Below, in pieces: positions 1-9,274 of a stretch of 64,000 nt of DNA; the first letter of the stretch is position 1; each line of letters opens with the position of its first letter. The notes under the pieces were generated by a model. That model made no database searches, was not told the DNA's origin, and worked only from the letters and a program-made list of their open reading frames with translations. The position numbers and the translations under genes are program-made. The DNA is from Alphaproteobacteria bacterium. Lineage in GTDB: Bacteria > Pseudomonadota > Alphaproteobacteria > Rhizobiales > CAJQND01. The stretch lies in the NCBI GenBank assembly GCA_024227565.1, contig JAAEUE010000290.1, positions 1-64,000 of the forward strand, given 5' to 3'.

Positions 1-1388
1 AACCAGAGCCGGAACCGGAACCTGAGCCGGAACCGGAACCTGAGCCGGAACCGGAACCGGAACCAGAGCCGGAACCCGAGCCGGAACCTGAGCCCGAACC
101 AGAGCCCGAACCGGAACCAGAGCCGGAACCGGAACCAGAGCCGGAACCTGAGCCAGAACCCGAGCCGGAACCTGAGCCCGAACCGGAACCAGAGCCGGAA
201 CCAGAGCCGGAACCGGAACCAGAGCCGGAACCGGAACCTGAGCCGGAACCGGAACCTGAGCCGGAACCGGAACCGGAACCAGAGCCGGAACCCGAGCCGG
301 AACCTGAGCCCGAACCAGAGCCCGAACCAGAACCAGAGCCGGAACCTGAGCCGGAACCTGAGCCCGAACCGGAACCCGAACCTGAGCCGGAACCCGAGCC
401 CGAGCCTGAGCTGGAACCTGAGCCCGAGCCGGAACCGGAGCTCGAACCGAAACCTGAGCGCGTTGGATGGTTCTCGCGCCTAAAGCGAGGGCTGTCCAAG
501 TCCTCTCAACGGCTTTCGACCGGCATTACAGACCTGTTCACCAAGCGCAAGCTTGACGGAGACACCCTTCAGGATCTTGAGGACATTCTCATCCAGGCCG
601 ATTTGGGCGTGGACATGTCCATGCGCATTGCCGAAGCCGTGGTCAAGGGCCGTTACGACAAGGAAATTGAGCCCGAAGAGGTTAAGCAGATCCTCGCAGA
701 CGAGGTGGCCAAAGTGCTGCGACCGGTCGCGGTTCCGTTTGAGTTCAAAGAGGAACACAAGCCCTATGTGGTGTTGGTCATTGGCGTCAACGGTTCAGGG
801 AAAACCACTACAATCGGGAAACTGGCGGCCATTGCCACCGCTGAAGGTTATTCGGTGACACTGGCCGCGTGCGACACCTTCCGGGCGGCTGCCATCGAGC
901 AGCTGCGGGTTTGGGGCGAGCGCACCGGCGCCAAGGTTGTCTCTGCGCCACAAGGCAGCGATGCGTCGGGCTTGGCCTTCGATGCCATCCGGCAGGCCAA
1001 GGAAGACGGCACCGACATTTTGATTGTGGACACGGCCGGACGGCTTCAAAACAAGACCGACCTGATGGCCGAGCTTGAGAAGATCAACCGGGTGATCAAG
1101 AAACATGATGAGGCTGCTCCGCACAGCGTGCTTCTTATTTTGGACGCAACAACGGGCCAAAACGCGGTTTCGCAAACCGACATGTTCTCGAAAACTGCCG
1201 GTGTTACGGGTCTGATCATGACAAAGCTTGACGGCACGGCCCGCGGCGGCATCCTGGTTGCGATTGCCGACAAGTTCGGCCTGCCCGTCCATGCCATCGG
1301 TGTGGGTGAGCAAGTGGCCGACCTGCAACCTTTTGATGCCGAGGAGTTCGCGCGGGCGATTGCCGGACTGGATGATGAAGCCTCTTAA
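1..1388 (+). CDS. ftsY: Signal recognition particle receptor FtsY (5' end outside window)
   Basis: FtsY is the membrane-associated GTPase that receives ribosome-SRP complexes and delivers nascent membrane proteins to the Sec translocon. The reading frame is open from the left edge (first whole codon at base 3), so the true start lies upstream; the first ATG inside the window (603) is internal. In order one sees an acidic Pro-Glu tract of about 150 codons, a short basic linker containing WFSRLKRGL, the helical N domain from about base 480, and the G domain with the P-loop [22 protein letters not shown] and [10 protein letters not shown] motifs, ending in [12 protein letters not shown]. Acidic N-terminal A domains are usual in FtsY, but a pure P-E repeat of this length is not. 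yciB follows 23 bases later and is probably cotranscribed. The identification is certain; only the N-terminus is missing. Confidence 0.97.
   Translation, partial: PEPEPEPEPEPEPEPEPEPEPEPEPEPEPEPEPEPEPEPEPEPEPEPEPEPEPEPEPEPEPEPEPEPEPEPEPEPEPEPEPEPEPEPEPEPEPEPEPEPEPEPEPEPEPEPEPEPEPEPEPEPEPEPEPEPEPEPELEPEPEPEPELEPKPERVGWFSRLKRGLSKSSQRLSTGITDLFTKRKLDGDTLQDLEDILIQADLGVDMSMRIAEAVVKGRYDKEIEPEEVKQILADEVAKVLRPVAVPFEFKEEHKPYVVLVIGVNGSGKTTTIGKLAAIATAEGYSVTLAACDTFRAAAIEQLRVWGERTGAKVVSAPQGSDASGLAFDAIRQAKEDGTDILIVDTAGRLQNKTDLMAELEKINRVIKKHDEAAPHSVLLILDATTGQNAVSQTDMFSKTAGVTGLIMTKLDGTARGGILVAIADKFGLPVHAIGVGEQVADLQPFDAEEFARAIAGLDDEAS
3..452 (+). repeat. Pro-Glu dipeptide-coding minisatellite in ftsY
   Basis: Roughly 75 consecutive Pro-Glu codon pairs are seen, and the tract continues beyond the left edge. 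Pro is written as CCG, CCT, CCA or CCC and Glu as GAA or GAG in a shuffled order, so the protein repeat is more regular than the DNA repeat. Interruptions appear only near the end (Leu codons near 411 and 441, Lys near 447). The frame never breaks, which points to selection on the protein and makes an assembly artefact less likely, although copy number in such tracts is easily mis-assembled. Confidence 0.95.
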
Positions 1389-1411
1389 CTGGGGTAAACG
1401 GAAATGCGGAC

Positions 1412-2011
1412 ATGACATCTGAAAGCGCTAGCGTCGAAACGGAAAAGGTCAACCCGGTGCTTAAGCTCGCCCTTGAGCTTGGGCCCTTGGTCGTGTTTTT
1501 CCTGCTTAACTACAAAGCGGGCATATTCTATGCGACCGGTGGGTTTATGATCGCGACGGTGGTCAGCCTGACATTGTCGAAACTACTGCTCGGCAAAATC
1601 GCAATTATGCCTTTGGTGACGGGTGTGTTTGTTATGGTCTTCGGTGGGCTAACGCTCTACCTGGCCGACGATCTTTTCATAAAACTAAAGCCGACCATCG
1701 TGAACTGTATTTTCGGCACTGTTTTGTTGGGTGGCCTGGCGTTTAAGACGCCGCTGCTAAAACCGCTGCTTGGAGATGCGTTCCCTTTGGACGATGAAGG
1801 CTGGGTCAAGATGACTTGGCGGTGGGGTTTGTTCTTCTTCTTCCTTGCGATGCTGAACGAGATTGTGTGGCGTAATTTCAGCACCGATGTTTGGGTGAAC
1901 TTCAAGGTGTTCGGCATCATGCCGCTCACCATGCTGTTTGCCGGATCACAGGTCTATTTCTTGCGCGGTCATATGGATTTCGAAGACGAAACGACCGGTG
2001 AAAAAGATTAG
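1412..2011 (+). CDS. yciB: Inner membrane-spanning protein YciB (septation protein A family)
   Basis: This 199-residue polytopic membrane protein belongs to the YciB/IspZ family, implicated in cell-envelope synthesis and septation. About five or six hydrophobic segments are visible. Family-typical stretches include LELGPLVVFFLLNYKAGIFY near the N-terminus, the FKTPLLKPLLG loop in the middle, and WRWGLFFFFLAMLNEIVWR followed by WVNFKVFG towards the C-terminus. It ends in a charged cytoplasmic tail. It starts 23 bases after ftsY, an arrangement common in Hyphomicrobiales, so the two are likely one transcript. The mechanism of the family is poorly defined; the family assignment is firm. Confidence 0.93.
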   Translation: MTSESASVETEKVNPVLKLALELGPLVVFFLLNYKAGIFYATGGFMIATVVSLTLSKLLLGKIAIMPLVTGVFVMVFGGLTLYLADDLFIKLKPTIVNCIFGTVLLGGLAFKTPLLKPLLGDAFPLDDEGWVKMTWRWGLFFFFLAMLNEIVWRNFSTDVWVNFKVFGIMPLTMLFAGSQVYFLRGHMDFEDETTGEKD

Positions 2012-2023
2012 CTTGAACCGATG

Positions 2024-2545
2024 TTATGGGTTGGCAAACGGCGGGAAACTGGCATCGCCAATCGTTTCCTTGTATTGACCAAGAGCCCAGTGCACCGAGG
2101 GAAAGGCAATGTCGTCCCAGGGAATCTCATCCCAGGTGAACAATCCCACTTCAAGGCTTTCCGGGCCCGCTGATATGTTCGGGTCCGTCAACGCAGCACG
2201 ATAGATGATCTGGATCTGGCTCAAACGTGCAATTGTGTAGATGGCCAGAACCCGGTCGATCGCGATGTGCGCATTGGCCTCCTCCATGGCCTCCCGCATG
2301 GCGCCGGCGTCTGGCGCCTCGTTCAACTCCAGATAGCCCGCCGGCACAGTCCAGTAACCGGCTCTTGGTTCAATGGACCGCTTGCACAAGAGCAGTTTGC
2401 CATCGCCTGCGCGAACAACGGCGCCAACCACGATTTTGGGATTTTGGTAACCGATAAACCCGCAGGTGTCGCAGACATCACGCTCAAGGTTGTCGCCGTC
2501 TGGGATGCGCCTGGAAAAATTGTTGAGTTGCTCTGGTGTGGTCAT
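2024..2545 (-). CDS. NUDIX hydrolase with N-terminal Cys-pair motif
   Basis: A 173-residue NUDIX-fold hydrolase expected to cleave a nucleoside diphosphate linked to another group (for example NADH or ADP-ribose type substrates). A CDTCG element just ahead of the conserved YQNPKIVVGAVV strand resembles half of the zinc ribbon of NADH pyrophosphatases. The NUDIX box is seen as G-x5-E-x7-RE-x2-EE around GYLELNEAPDAGAMREAMEE, with the usual final Gly replaced by Asn. I chose the internal ATG at 2545 (MTTPEQLNNF) because the 27 residues upstream look non-native and family members begin about here. It converges with yciB, 12 bases away. The substrate cannot be told from sequence. Confidence 0.88.
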   Translation of the reverse strand: MTTPEQLNNFSRRIPDGDNLERDVCDTCGFIGYQNPKIVVGAVVRAGDGKLLLCKRSIEPRAGYWTVPAGYLELNEAPDAGAMREAMEEANAHIAIDRVLAIYTIARLSQIQIIYRAALTDPNISAGPESLEVGLFTWDEIPWDDIAFPSVHWALGQYKETIGDASFPPFANP

Positions 2546-2756
2546 GACGGTGCCATTCTTGTCCCTATCGACAGAGTTTGTCACGGGGCATGCACGCGAA
2601 AGTGATGAAATTGAAGGGCCCTGCACCTTTGCGAAACCATCATTCGCGATTACCTATAATAGACAGTTCGCAGATCAATTTGGTTATAACCGGGCAACAG
2701 ATTGATCCGTGGAAAGATAAATTGAACTTCGGGCATGTGAGAACGAGGGTTTGAAA

Positions 2757-3245
2757 ATGGCAACGGCTGGCGAAATCAAAGATCTCAACAAGTCGCCTCA
2801 TCATCTGCTGCGACGGGCTGCGCAGTTTGCATCAGATCTGTATGCGGAAGAGGTGGGGCCAAAGCGGCTGACACATCGTCAGTTCACAGTGCTTTTGGCT
2901 GTGGACCAGAACGAGGGTGCAAGCCAAACCGATCTGGTGCGCATTACCGGCATCGACCGCTCTACCCTGGCCGATCTCATCGGCCGTATGACCACCAATG
3001 GTTTGCTGCAGCGCCGGCGCACGAAGTCGGATGCGCGCACCAACACGGTCAAGCTCTCTGCTGCGGGCCGCCGTGCCCTGTCAGCGGCGCAACCAGGCGC
3101 ACACACCGCCGATCGCCGGTTGCTCAGGGCGATGGATTCCAATCGCCGCCGGGTGTTCATCGATGCTTTGGCTGAGCTCAACAAGGTTTTGTCTGAGCAA
3201 GAGACCAAGTTGGCGCAAACCGCACGCCGCAAGCGCAAAAGCTGA
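2757..3245 (+). CDS. MarR family transcriptional regulator
   Basis: A 162-residue winged-helix regulator of the MarR family, which acts as a dimer that releases DNA on binding a small ligand. The N-terminal dimerisation helices are followed by LTHRQFTVLLAV, the recognition helix region SQTDLVRITGIDRSTLADL, and a wing rich in Arg (RRRTKSDARTNTVKLS). The C-terminal tail is very basic (ARRKRKS). ATG 2757 was preferred to the TTG two codons upstream because GAGGG lies about seven bases before it. It is divergent from the NUDIX gene across a 200-base interval, so it may regulate that gene, itself, or a distant target; nothing here decides which. Confidence 0.88.
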   Translation: MATAGEIKDLNKSPHHLLRRAAQFASDLYAEEVGPKRLTHRQFTVLLAVDQNEGASQTDLVRITGIDRSTLADLIGRMTTNGLLQRRRTKSDARTNTVKLSAAGRRALSAAQPGAHTADRRLLRAMDSNRRRVFIDALAELNKVLSEQETKLAQTARRKRKS

Positions 3246-3278
3246 GCGCAGTTTTTCCCTTTAAACGGGCATTGGATT

Positions 3279-3308
3279 GTAAAATGTCAGCCAAAACCGC
3301 CATTTTAC
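3279..3308. repeat. Inverted repeat between marR and ccmG
   Basis: Eight-base arms GTAAAATG (3279-3286) and CATTTTAC (3301-3308) are separated by 14 bases in the 174-base gap between two convergent genes. The arms are AT-rich and there is no clear T-run, so it is a weak terminator candidate or possibly a regulator-binding site. Nothing else is recognisable in this gap. Confidence 0.3.
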
Positions 3309-3419
3309 CAAACGAACCCAATTTTTGATAAGCTATTGAACTAGTGAGTTGAATTTGGCCAGATAGGCCTTTGGTGGCACCGGTTTGTTCATAATCCACC
3401 ATTCGGTGGGCGCATCGTC

Positions 3420-4013
3420 CTAGCGAACCAGGTCTACCTTGGCCGCCTCGATCTGGGGCAGAAAGCGCTTCAGGGAATCTTGTGTCAGTGGCCCGATCTG
3501 CTTGAAGCGGATGGTGCCCTTTTTGTCGACCACGAAGGTTTCCGGCACCCCGTAAACACCCCAATCCACTGAGGTACGGCCGTTAGGATCCACCCCAACC
3601 CGTTCATAGGGATTGCCGTGCGTGCCGAGGAAGCGGCGGGCGTTGGCCGGCTTGTCCTTGTAATTCAGGCCGAGCACCTGGATGTCAGAGCGTTTGGCGA
3701 GTTCCATCAGGAACGGGTGTTCGGCCCGGCAGGGGACGCACCAAGACGCCCAGATATTCACCAAAGACACCTTATCGCCGTAGAGAATGCCCGATGAGAA
3801 ACCCTTGACCGGGGTGCCGTCATCGACCAGTTCGGCCAGGGGCTCAAGCTTGAAATCAGGCACTTGCTTGCCGATCAGCGCACTTGGCAGCCTGGAGGGG
3901 TCGCCGCCATAAAGGCGTATCAGGAAGATTGCCGCAAGGCCAGCGAACAAGATGAGCGGCAGGGCCACCACAAGCCGCCGCCGGAGTGAGGAGACAGGAG
4001 CTTGAGTGCTCAT
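3420..4013 (-). CDS. ccmG: Thiol:disulfide interchange protein CcmG (DsbE)
   Basis: A periplasmic thioredoxin-like reductant for cytochrome c maturation: it keeps the apocytochrome CxxCH cysteines reduced so that haem can be ligated. The 197-residue protein has a membrane anchor at about residues 13-33 and a thioredoxin fold with the active site WCVPC at 91-95. Further on are the cis-Pro segment YGVPETFVVD and the family-typical GLNYKDK. The ATG at 4013 overlaps the ccmD stop codon as ATGA, which fixes the start; a longer frame upstream simply runs into ccmD. It is the last gene of the ccmABCDG operon read leftwards. Identification is firm. Confidence 0.95.
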   Translation of the reverse strand: MSTQAPVSSLRRRLVVALPLILFAGLAAIFLIRLYGGDPSRLPSALIGKQVPDFKLEPLAELVDDGTPVKGFSSGILYGDKVSLVNIWASWCVPCRAEHPFLMELAKRSDIQVLGLNYKDKPANARRFLGTHGNPYERVGVDPNGRTSVDWGVYGVPETFVVDKKGTIRFKQIGPLTQDSLKRFLPQIEAAKVDLVR

Positions 4014-4192
4014 GCCGGGTTCACTGGTTTGGCAGGCTTGCGCCGGCGCACAGCGCGCGCCTCCAGGTCTTTCAATCGGTTTGCCGCGCTGCGCGCCTGC
4101 CAAAGCACGATGGCGGTCAGACCGCAGAGTACCAGAGTTGAAAAGCCGTAGGATACGAGCACGAATCCAACATGGGGCGCGGTAAAAGACAT
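4010..4192 (-). CDS. ccmD: Haem exporter protein CcmD
   Basis: A small single-pass membrane protein of 60 residues that stabilises the CcmABC complex and helps release haem-loaded CcmE. It has one hydrophobic helix (about residues 8-32, containing HVGFVLVSYGFSTLVL) followed by a strongly basic tail with RRRKPAKP, the typical CcmD layout. The start codon shares one base with the ccmC stop (TAATG) and the stop overlaps the ccmG start, so translational coupling is likely. Family assignment rests on size, topology and position as much as on sequence. Confidence 0.9.
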   Translation of the reverse strand: MSFTAPHVGFVLVSYGFSTLVLCGLTAIVLWQARSAANRLKDLEARAVRRRKPAKPVNPA

Positions 4193-4911
4193 TATCCCTG
4201 AACCTCGGCCTGTTCCATATTGTGAATACGGCGTTTCATGATTTCGGTGCGCATGGCGATGAGATGAAGTGTTAGAAACAACATGGTGTAGGCCCCGGCC
4301 ATGATCAACAGCGGGGTCAGGATCGAGCTGTGAATGGCGGGGCCGTCAGCTCTGAGCACACTTGCTGGTTGATGCAGCGAATTCCACCATTCCACTGAAT
4401 ATTTGATAATCGGTACATTAATGAACCCGACCAATGCCACAATTGCGGCCAGCCGCGCCGCGCGGGCCGGCTCTTCAATAGCCTGCCAGATCGCGATGTA
4501 GCCCAGATAAAGCAGGAACAAGACGAATACGGAGGTCAGGCGGGCGTCCCAGACCCACCACGTGCCCCACATGGGCTTGCCCCATAAGGAGCCTGTGAAC
4601 AGGGCCAGAAATGTAAAGCAGGCGCCAATCGGAGCTGCTGTCTTGGCCGCCACATCGGCCAGTGGGTGACGCCAGATGATGGCAACCGCGCTTGCCAGAG
4701 CCATGACCGAGTAACAGGCCAAGGCCATCCAGGCTGCAGGTACATGAATGAACATGATGCGCACGGTCTCGCCCTGCTGATAGTCTTGAGGCGCGACAAC
4801 GAGGCTGTAATAGAGCCCCACAGCGAAGAGTAGAACCGTGATGCCGGCGCACCAGGGCAGTACGGAGAGGGCCAACGCGTTAAAGCGGGCAGGGTTGGCA
4901 TAGGCTTGCAT
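4192..4911 (-). CDS. ccmC: Haem exporter / haem handling protein CcmC
   Basis: CcmC presents haem to the chaperone CcmE at the periplasmic face. The 239-residue protein has six predicted membrane helices and the haem-handling tryptophan-rich segment WGTWWVWD at about 115-122. Flanking histidines are seen in FIHVPAAW (His 56) and SLHQPAS, which serve as haem ligands in the family. It ends in a charged cytoplasmic tail. It lies between ccmB and ccmD on the minus strand; the gap to ccmB (69 bases) is the only non-overlapping junction in the operon. Confidence 0.96.
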   Translation of the reverse strand: MQAYANPARFNALALSVLPWCAGITVLLFAVGLYYSLVVAPQDYQQGETVRIMFIHVPAAWMALACYSVMALASAVAIIWRHPLADVAAKTAAPIGACFTFLALFTGSLWGKPMWGTWWVWDARLTSVFVLFLLYLGYIAIWQAIEEPARAARLAAIVALVGFINVPIIKYSVEWWNSLHQPASVLRADGPAIHSSILTPLLIMAGAYTMLFLTLHLIAMRTEIMKRRIHNMEQAEVQG

Positions 4912-4980
4912 AGTGCTGATCTAGCCTTGAATGGTGAGAGTTTCAATTGTCGTTGAGGTCACAGTTTCGCGGGGAGTGTG

Positions 4981-5649
4981 TCATGTCATATGCGCCCGGA
5001 CGGCTGCGGCGGCCGCAATCGGCGCCAGAACCAGCGAAGCCAAGGAGATCGCCGTCAAAATCAACATGGAAGGGCCAAACAGCTCAGGAACCCCCGTGAC
5101 ACTGTTGGTTGCCGCCACGCCGAAGATGAGAACCGGCACATAAAGAGGCAAAATAAGGAGAGATATGATCATCCCGCCGCGCCGGAGCCCCACCGTTACC
5201 GCCGCCCCCAGACAGGCAAGGAGAGACAGTGCGAGCGATCCCAGAACCATGGCCAGCATGATGGGCCCGAACAACAAGGTATCCAAGTTCAAGAGCACGC
5301 CCAATCCTGGAGCCAGGATCGCGAGCGGCAGGCCCGTGCCTAGCCAATGGGCTACGGATTTGGCCAGAGCAACCAATTCGAGCGGCATGGGGCCCATGGT
5401 CATGAGCTCAAGCGAGCCATCTTCATAATCAGGTGCGAAAATCCGATCAGTCGACAACAACACGGACAACAGCAGAGTGATCCATAGGGCTCCCGGCGCA
5501 AGCCGCTGCAGAAAGTTCAGATCAGGACCGATGCCCAAAGGCAGCAAGACCAGCACCGTGAGAAAGAATCCAAGCGCCATGCCCGCGCCGCCGCCTTGAC
5601 GCAGGGTGAGCACGAGGTCGCGCCGCACAAGGCTCCAAAATACGGTCAT
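4981..5649 (-). CDS. ccmB: Haem exporter ABC permease CcmB
   Basis: The membrane subunit of the CcmAB ATPase, which drives release of holo-CcmE. At 222 residues it has the usual CcmB length and about six hydrophobic segments. Recognisable family stretches are the N-terminal VRRDLVLTLRQGG, IFAPDYEDGSLELM after the second helix, and the C-terminal Ala-rich AAAAAVRAHMT. The start at 5649 is fixed by the ATGA overlap with the ccmA stop; an upstream extension in the same frame is only antisense of ccmA coding sequence. Cytochrome c maturation genes imply c-type cytochrome respiration in this organism. Confidence 0.95.
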   Translation of the reverse strand: MTVFWSLVRRDLVLTLRQGGGAGMALGFFLTVLVLLPLGIGPDLNFLQRLAPGALWITLLLSVLLSTDRIFAPDYEDGSLELMTMGPMPLELVALAKSVAHWLGTGLPLAILAPGLGVLLNLDTLLFGPIMLAMVLGSLALSLLACLGAAVTVGLRRGGMIISLLILPLYVPVLIFGVAATNSVTGVPELFGPSMLILTAISLASLVLAPIAAAAAVRAHMT

Positions 5650-6275
5650 GTTGCACGCCCCCCAAGGTCGCCAAGATTGACCTTGTTCTTGAAAGTCAGT
5701 CCCAGATCTGTGTGAGTGGACGCAATCAGTAAACCGCCTGCCGCCATGTGCCGTGACATGGCGTCGGCCAGAAGGGCGCACGAGGCGGTGTCCAGGCCAA
5801 CGGAGGGCTCATCGAGCAACCAGATCGGGCGGGAAACCAGTTCAAGACGCGACAGGGCGAGCCGGCGTTTTTGGCCGGCCGACAAAAGACCGGCAGAATA
5901 GCTCGACAAGCTCTCAAGATTGAAGGCGCCAAGGTGATCGGCAATGGTGCTCGAAGACACGGACTGGCCCATAAAATTGGCCCAGAATGTCAGATTCTCC
6001 TCTACCGAGAGTGCCAGCTTGAGGGCGTTTTGGTGACCCAAATAATGGGCCCGTTGACCGATCGTCAGCTCTTCGTCGGCACCTTTGAGCTCGAGTGCGC
6101 CTTGCTCGATTGCGCCAAAGCCCGCCAAAATCCGCAGTAGACTGGTTTTACCGGTGCCGTTCGGGCCTTCAAGCAGTAAGCCCTCGCCCTGGGCCACAGT
6201 GAACGACAGGCCGGAAAACACGGTGCGGCCACCACGGTGGCAGACAAGATTATTTGCGCTGAGTTGCATAGTCAT
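5646..6275 (-). CDS. ccmA: Haem exporter ATP-binding protein CcmA
   Basis: The ATPase subunit of the cytochrome c maturation ABC complex, about 209 residues. It shows Walker A GPNGTGKT (37-44), the signature LSAGQKRRLALSRL, Walker B IWLLDEPSVGLD and the switch His in STHTD. The start is uncertain by a few codons: ATG codons occur at 6275 and 6269, and a TTG at 6290 sits just behind an AGAGG. I annotate 6275. It is the first gene of ccmABCDG on the minus strand and is divergent from acnA across about 215 bases that should hold both promoters. Confidence 0.94.
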   Translation of the reverse strand: MTMQLSANNLVCHRGGRTVFSGLSFTVAQGEGLLLEGPNGTGKTSLLRILAGFGAIEQGALELKGADEELTIGQRAHYLGHQNALKLALSVEENLTFWANFMGQSVSSSTIADHLGAFNLESLSSYSAGLLSAGQKRRLALSRLELVSRPIWLLDEPSVGLDTASCALLADAMSRHMAAGGLLIASTHTDLGLTFKNKVNLGDLGGRAT

Positions 6276-6490
6276 AACGGGATGGGGCAAAGGCCTCTTT
6301 CTGCCGGTTTAACGCAACTGGCCGATGCGCGCAAAGATTTGTACGAGCTGGGCCAAAAGGCCGCTCAGGCAAACATGCAGCACTCGTCTATCGTCGTGTG
6401 GTCATTGCCGCCCAGGGCCGCTATATAGACAGCAAATCACTCACCCCAAACGTCTGGGCTCTTACCCGATCAAAGGACCAAGCACCAAAG

Positions 6491-9196
6491 ATGACCATCA
6501 CATCACTTGATAGTTTCAATTGCCGCAGGAAGCTGACCGTCGGCAAGAAAACTTACGAGTATTTTAATCTGAAAGCGGCTGAGAAAAACGGCTTGAAGAA
6601 TGTCTCCAAGCTGCCGTTTTCGCTCCGGGTTCTTCTGGAAAACCTGTTGCGCCACGAAGATGGGCGCACGGTGACCAAAAAAGATATCAAGGCTATCGCC
6701 AGCTGGGTGCGCAAGAAAACCAGCGATCATGAAATCGCATACCGTCCAGCTCGGGTTCTGATGCAGGATTTCACCGGGGTGCCGGCGGTTGTGGACCTGG
6801 CTGCCATGCGCGATGCGATGGCCAAGCTTGGCGGCAATCCTAAGAAGATCAACCCGCTCGCGCCAGTGGATCTGGTGATTGACCATTCGGTGATGGTCGA
6901 TTTCTTTGGAACGGCAGGTGCGTTTAAGGCCAATGTGGGCCGCGAATACGAACGAAACGGTGAGCGCTACACCTTCTTGAAATGGGGCCAGGATGCGTTC
7001 GACAACTTCCGAGTTGTGCCGCCAGGCACTGGTATCTGCCATCAGGTTAACCTGGAGTACCTTGCTCGCACGGTATGGACGAAAAAAGAAAAGCGCAATG
7101 GCAAGTCAGTTGAAGTGGCTTTCCCTGATACTCTAGTGGGAACAGACAGCCACACCACCATGGTGAACGGCCTATCCGTGCTGGGTTGGGGCGTTGGTGG
7201 CATCGAGGCCGAGGCCGCAATGCTAGGTCAACCTATTTCCATGCTGATCCCCGAAGTCATCGGATTCCGGTTGGATGGTAAGTTGCGTGACGGCGTAACA
7301 GCCACAGATTTGGTGCTGGTTGTCGTTGAGATGTTGCGTCAACGCGGCGTGGTGGGCAAGTTTGTAGAGTTTTTCGGCCCAGGGCTCGACAAACTCTCCC
7401 TGGAAGATCAGGCCACCATTGCCAACATGGCGCCGGAATATGGCGCCACATGCGGTTTTTTCCCGGTTGATAGGGATACTTTGGACTATATGACCGCAAC
7501 CGGGCGGTCCAAAGCCCAGGTTGAGCTGGTGGAAAAATACGCAAAAGCCCAAGGCATGTTCCGCACGCGGGCGACGCCGGAGCCGGTGTTTACCGACACA
7601 TTGCATCTTGATTTGGCTGATGTGGTGCCATCGCTGGCCGGTCCCAAGCGGCCGCAAGATCGCATAGTCCTGGATGCAGCGGCGTCGTCGTTCGGCAAGG
7701 TGATGAAATCCGAGTTCAAAAAGACGGCCGCGACGGACGAACGCTTTGCAGTGGAAGGCGCCAACTATGATCTTGGCCATGGCGATGTGGTGATAGCGGC
7801 CATCACGTCATGCACCAACACCTCTAACCCATCTGTAATGCTTGGCGCTGGGCTTTTGGCGCGCAATGCGGTGGCAAAAGGCCTGCAGGTCAAGCCTTGG
7901 GTGAAGACCTCGCTAGCCCCGGGTTCGCAGGTGGTGACCGATTACCTGAAGCAGGCCGATCTGCAAAAATCGCTGAACAAGCTTGGGTTCGACCTGGTTG
8001 GCTATGGCTGTACGAGCTGTATCGGCAACTCTGGCCCATTGGCCGAACCGGTGTCTGAGACCATTCATGCAAACGACCTTGTGGCCTGTGCGGTTCTCTC
8101 AGGGAACCGGAACTTTGAAGGCCGGGTAAATCCCGATGTGAAGGCCAATTATCTGGCATCGCCTCCGCTTGTGGTGGCGTATGCGTTGGCCGGCAACATG
8201 AACATTGATCTGACCAAGGACCCGCTTGGCACTGATAAAAAGGGAAATCCCGTCTACCTGAAAGACATTTGGCCCAGCTCGAAGGAAGTTGCCGAGGTGG
8301 TGCGCAAGAGTGTCACCCGCAAGATGTTCCGGAAACGTTATGCGGATGTGTTCAAGGGCGATGCCGCATGGCGCAAGATCAAGGTTGAGGGCGGGCTCAC
8401 TTATGATTGGCAGTCGATCTCGACTTATGTGCGTAACCCACCCTACTTTGACGACATGACCATGGAGCCAGATCCGGTTAGCGATGTGAGCGATGCGCGC
8501 ATTCTTGCGCTGCTGGGCGACAGCATCACCACCGACCACATTTCGCCTGCCGGGGCGATTAAACAGGAGGGCCCGGCAGGCGAGTATTTGCGTGATCATC
8601 AGATTAGGCCGATTGAATTCAACTCATATGGCTCTCGGCGAGGCAATCATGAAGTGATGATGCGCGGCACATTTGCCAACATTCGCATCAAGAACCAGAT
8701 GATGCCTGGCGTGGAAGGCGGTGTCACGGTGCACCACCCATCCGGCGAGCAAATGGCGATCTATGATGCGGCCATGCGTTATAAGGAGGATGGAGTTCCG
8801 CTGGTTGTGTTTGGCGGAAAGGAATATGGCACCGGTTCATCGCGTGACTGGGCGGCAAAAGGCACACGGCTGCTTGGCGTAAAGGCAGTCATCACGCAAT
8901 CCTTTGAGCGCATCCATCGCTCTAATCTCATTGGCATGGGTATCCTGCCGCTCGAGTTCCAAGGCGGGCAGTCCTGGACCAAGTTGAAATTGACCGGTGA
9001 AGAGCAGGTCAGCTTGTCTGGCCTGGAAGCCGGCATGGCGCCGGGCATGGAGGTGCAGGCCAAGATTACCTACACGAATGGTAAATCAAAGGTTCTTAGA
9101 CTGCTGTGCAGAATTGATACTCTGGATGAACTTGAGTACTACAAAAATGGCGGAATTCTTCACTATGTGCTCCGCAACCTAGCCCGGGCGGCCTAG
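6491..9196 (+). CDS. acnA: Aconitate hydratase A
   Basis: Aconitase interconverts citrate and isocitrate in the TCA cycle. The 901-residue length and N-terminal [14 protein letters not shown] match the AcnA/IRP-type enzyme. The three [4Fe-4S] ligands are visible: Cys 441 in SCTNTSNPS, and Cys 507 and Cys 510 in [10 protein letters not shown]. Substrate-binding stretches such as [20 protein letters not shown] and, near the C-terminus, [16 protein letters not shown] are intact. ATG 6491 is chosen because family members begin MT..SLDSF; the 31 residues upstream in frame are not typical. It lies between ccmA (divergent) and a DUF1223 gene, a common arrangement in related genomes. Confidence 0.97.
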   Translation: MTITSLDSFNCRRKLTVGKKTYEYFNLKAAEKNGLKNVSKLPFSLRVLLENLLRHEDGRTVTKKDIKAIASWVRKKTSDHEIAYRPARVLMQDFTGVPAVVDLAAMRDAMAKLGGNPKKINPLAPVDLVIDHSVMVDFFGTAGAFKANVGREYERNGERYTFLKWGQDAFDNFRVVPPGTGICHQVNLEYLARTVWTKKEKRNGKSVEVAFPDTLVGTDSHTTMVNGLSVLGWGVGGIEAEAAMLGQPISMLIPEVIGFRLDGKLRDGVTATDLVLVVVEMLRQRGVVGKFVEFFGPGLDKLSLEDQATIANMAPEYGATCGFFPVDRDTLDYMTATGRSKAQVELVEKYAKAQGMFRTRATPEPVFTDTLHLDLADVVPSLAGPKRPQDRIVLDAAASSFGKVMKSEFKKTAATDERFAVEGANYDLGHGDVVIAAITSCTNTSNPSVMLGAGLLARNAVAKGLQVKPWVKTSLAPGSQVVTDYLKQADLQKSLNKLGFDLVGYGCTSCIGNSGPLAEPVSETIHANDLVACAVLSGNRNFEGRVNPDVKANYLASPPLVVAYALAGNMNIDLTKDPLGTDKKGNPVYLKDIWPSSKEVAEVVRKSVTRKMFRKRYADVFKGDAAWRKIKVEGGLTYDWQSISTYVRNPPYFDDMTMEPDPVSDVSDARILALLGDSITTDHISPAGAIKQEGPAGEYLRDHQIRPIEFNSYGSRRGNHEVMMRGTFANIRIKNQMMPGVEGGVTVHHPSGEQMAIYDAAMRYKEDGVPLVVFGGKEYGTGSSRDWAAKGTRLLGVKAVITQSFERIHRSNLIGMGILPLEFQGGQSWTKLKLTGEEQVSLSGLEAGMAPGMEVQAKITYTNGKSKVLRLLCRIDTLDELEYYKNGGILHYVLRNLARAA

Positions 9197-9274
9197 AAAC
9201 ATCAGGGGGTGAGGGCGGCGCTCTCACTCCATCGTTACTCGCCAGTGACCGCCCAGGCGCCTATTTAGAGGCCC

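Noticed and set aside
1..470. Reading the left-edge repeat on the minus strand as a Gly-Ser repeat protein
   Set aside because: The complement of Pro-Glu codons necessarily gives Gly-Ser or Arg/Phe-type repeats. The plus frame runs directly into FtsY, which explains the tract.
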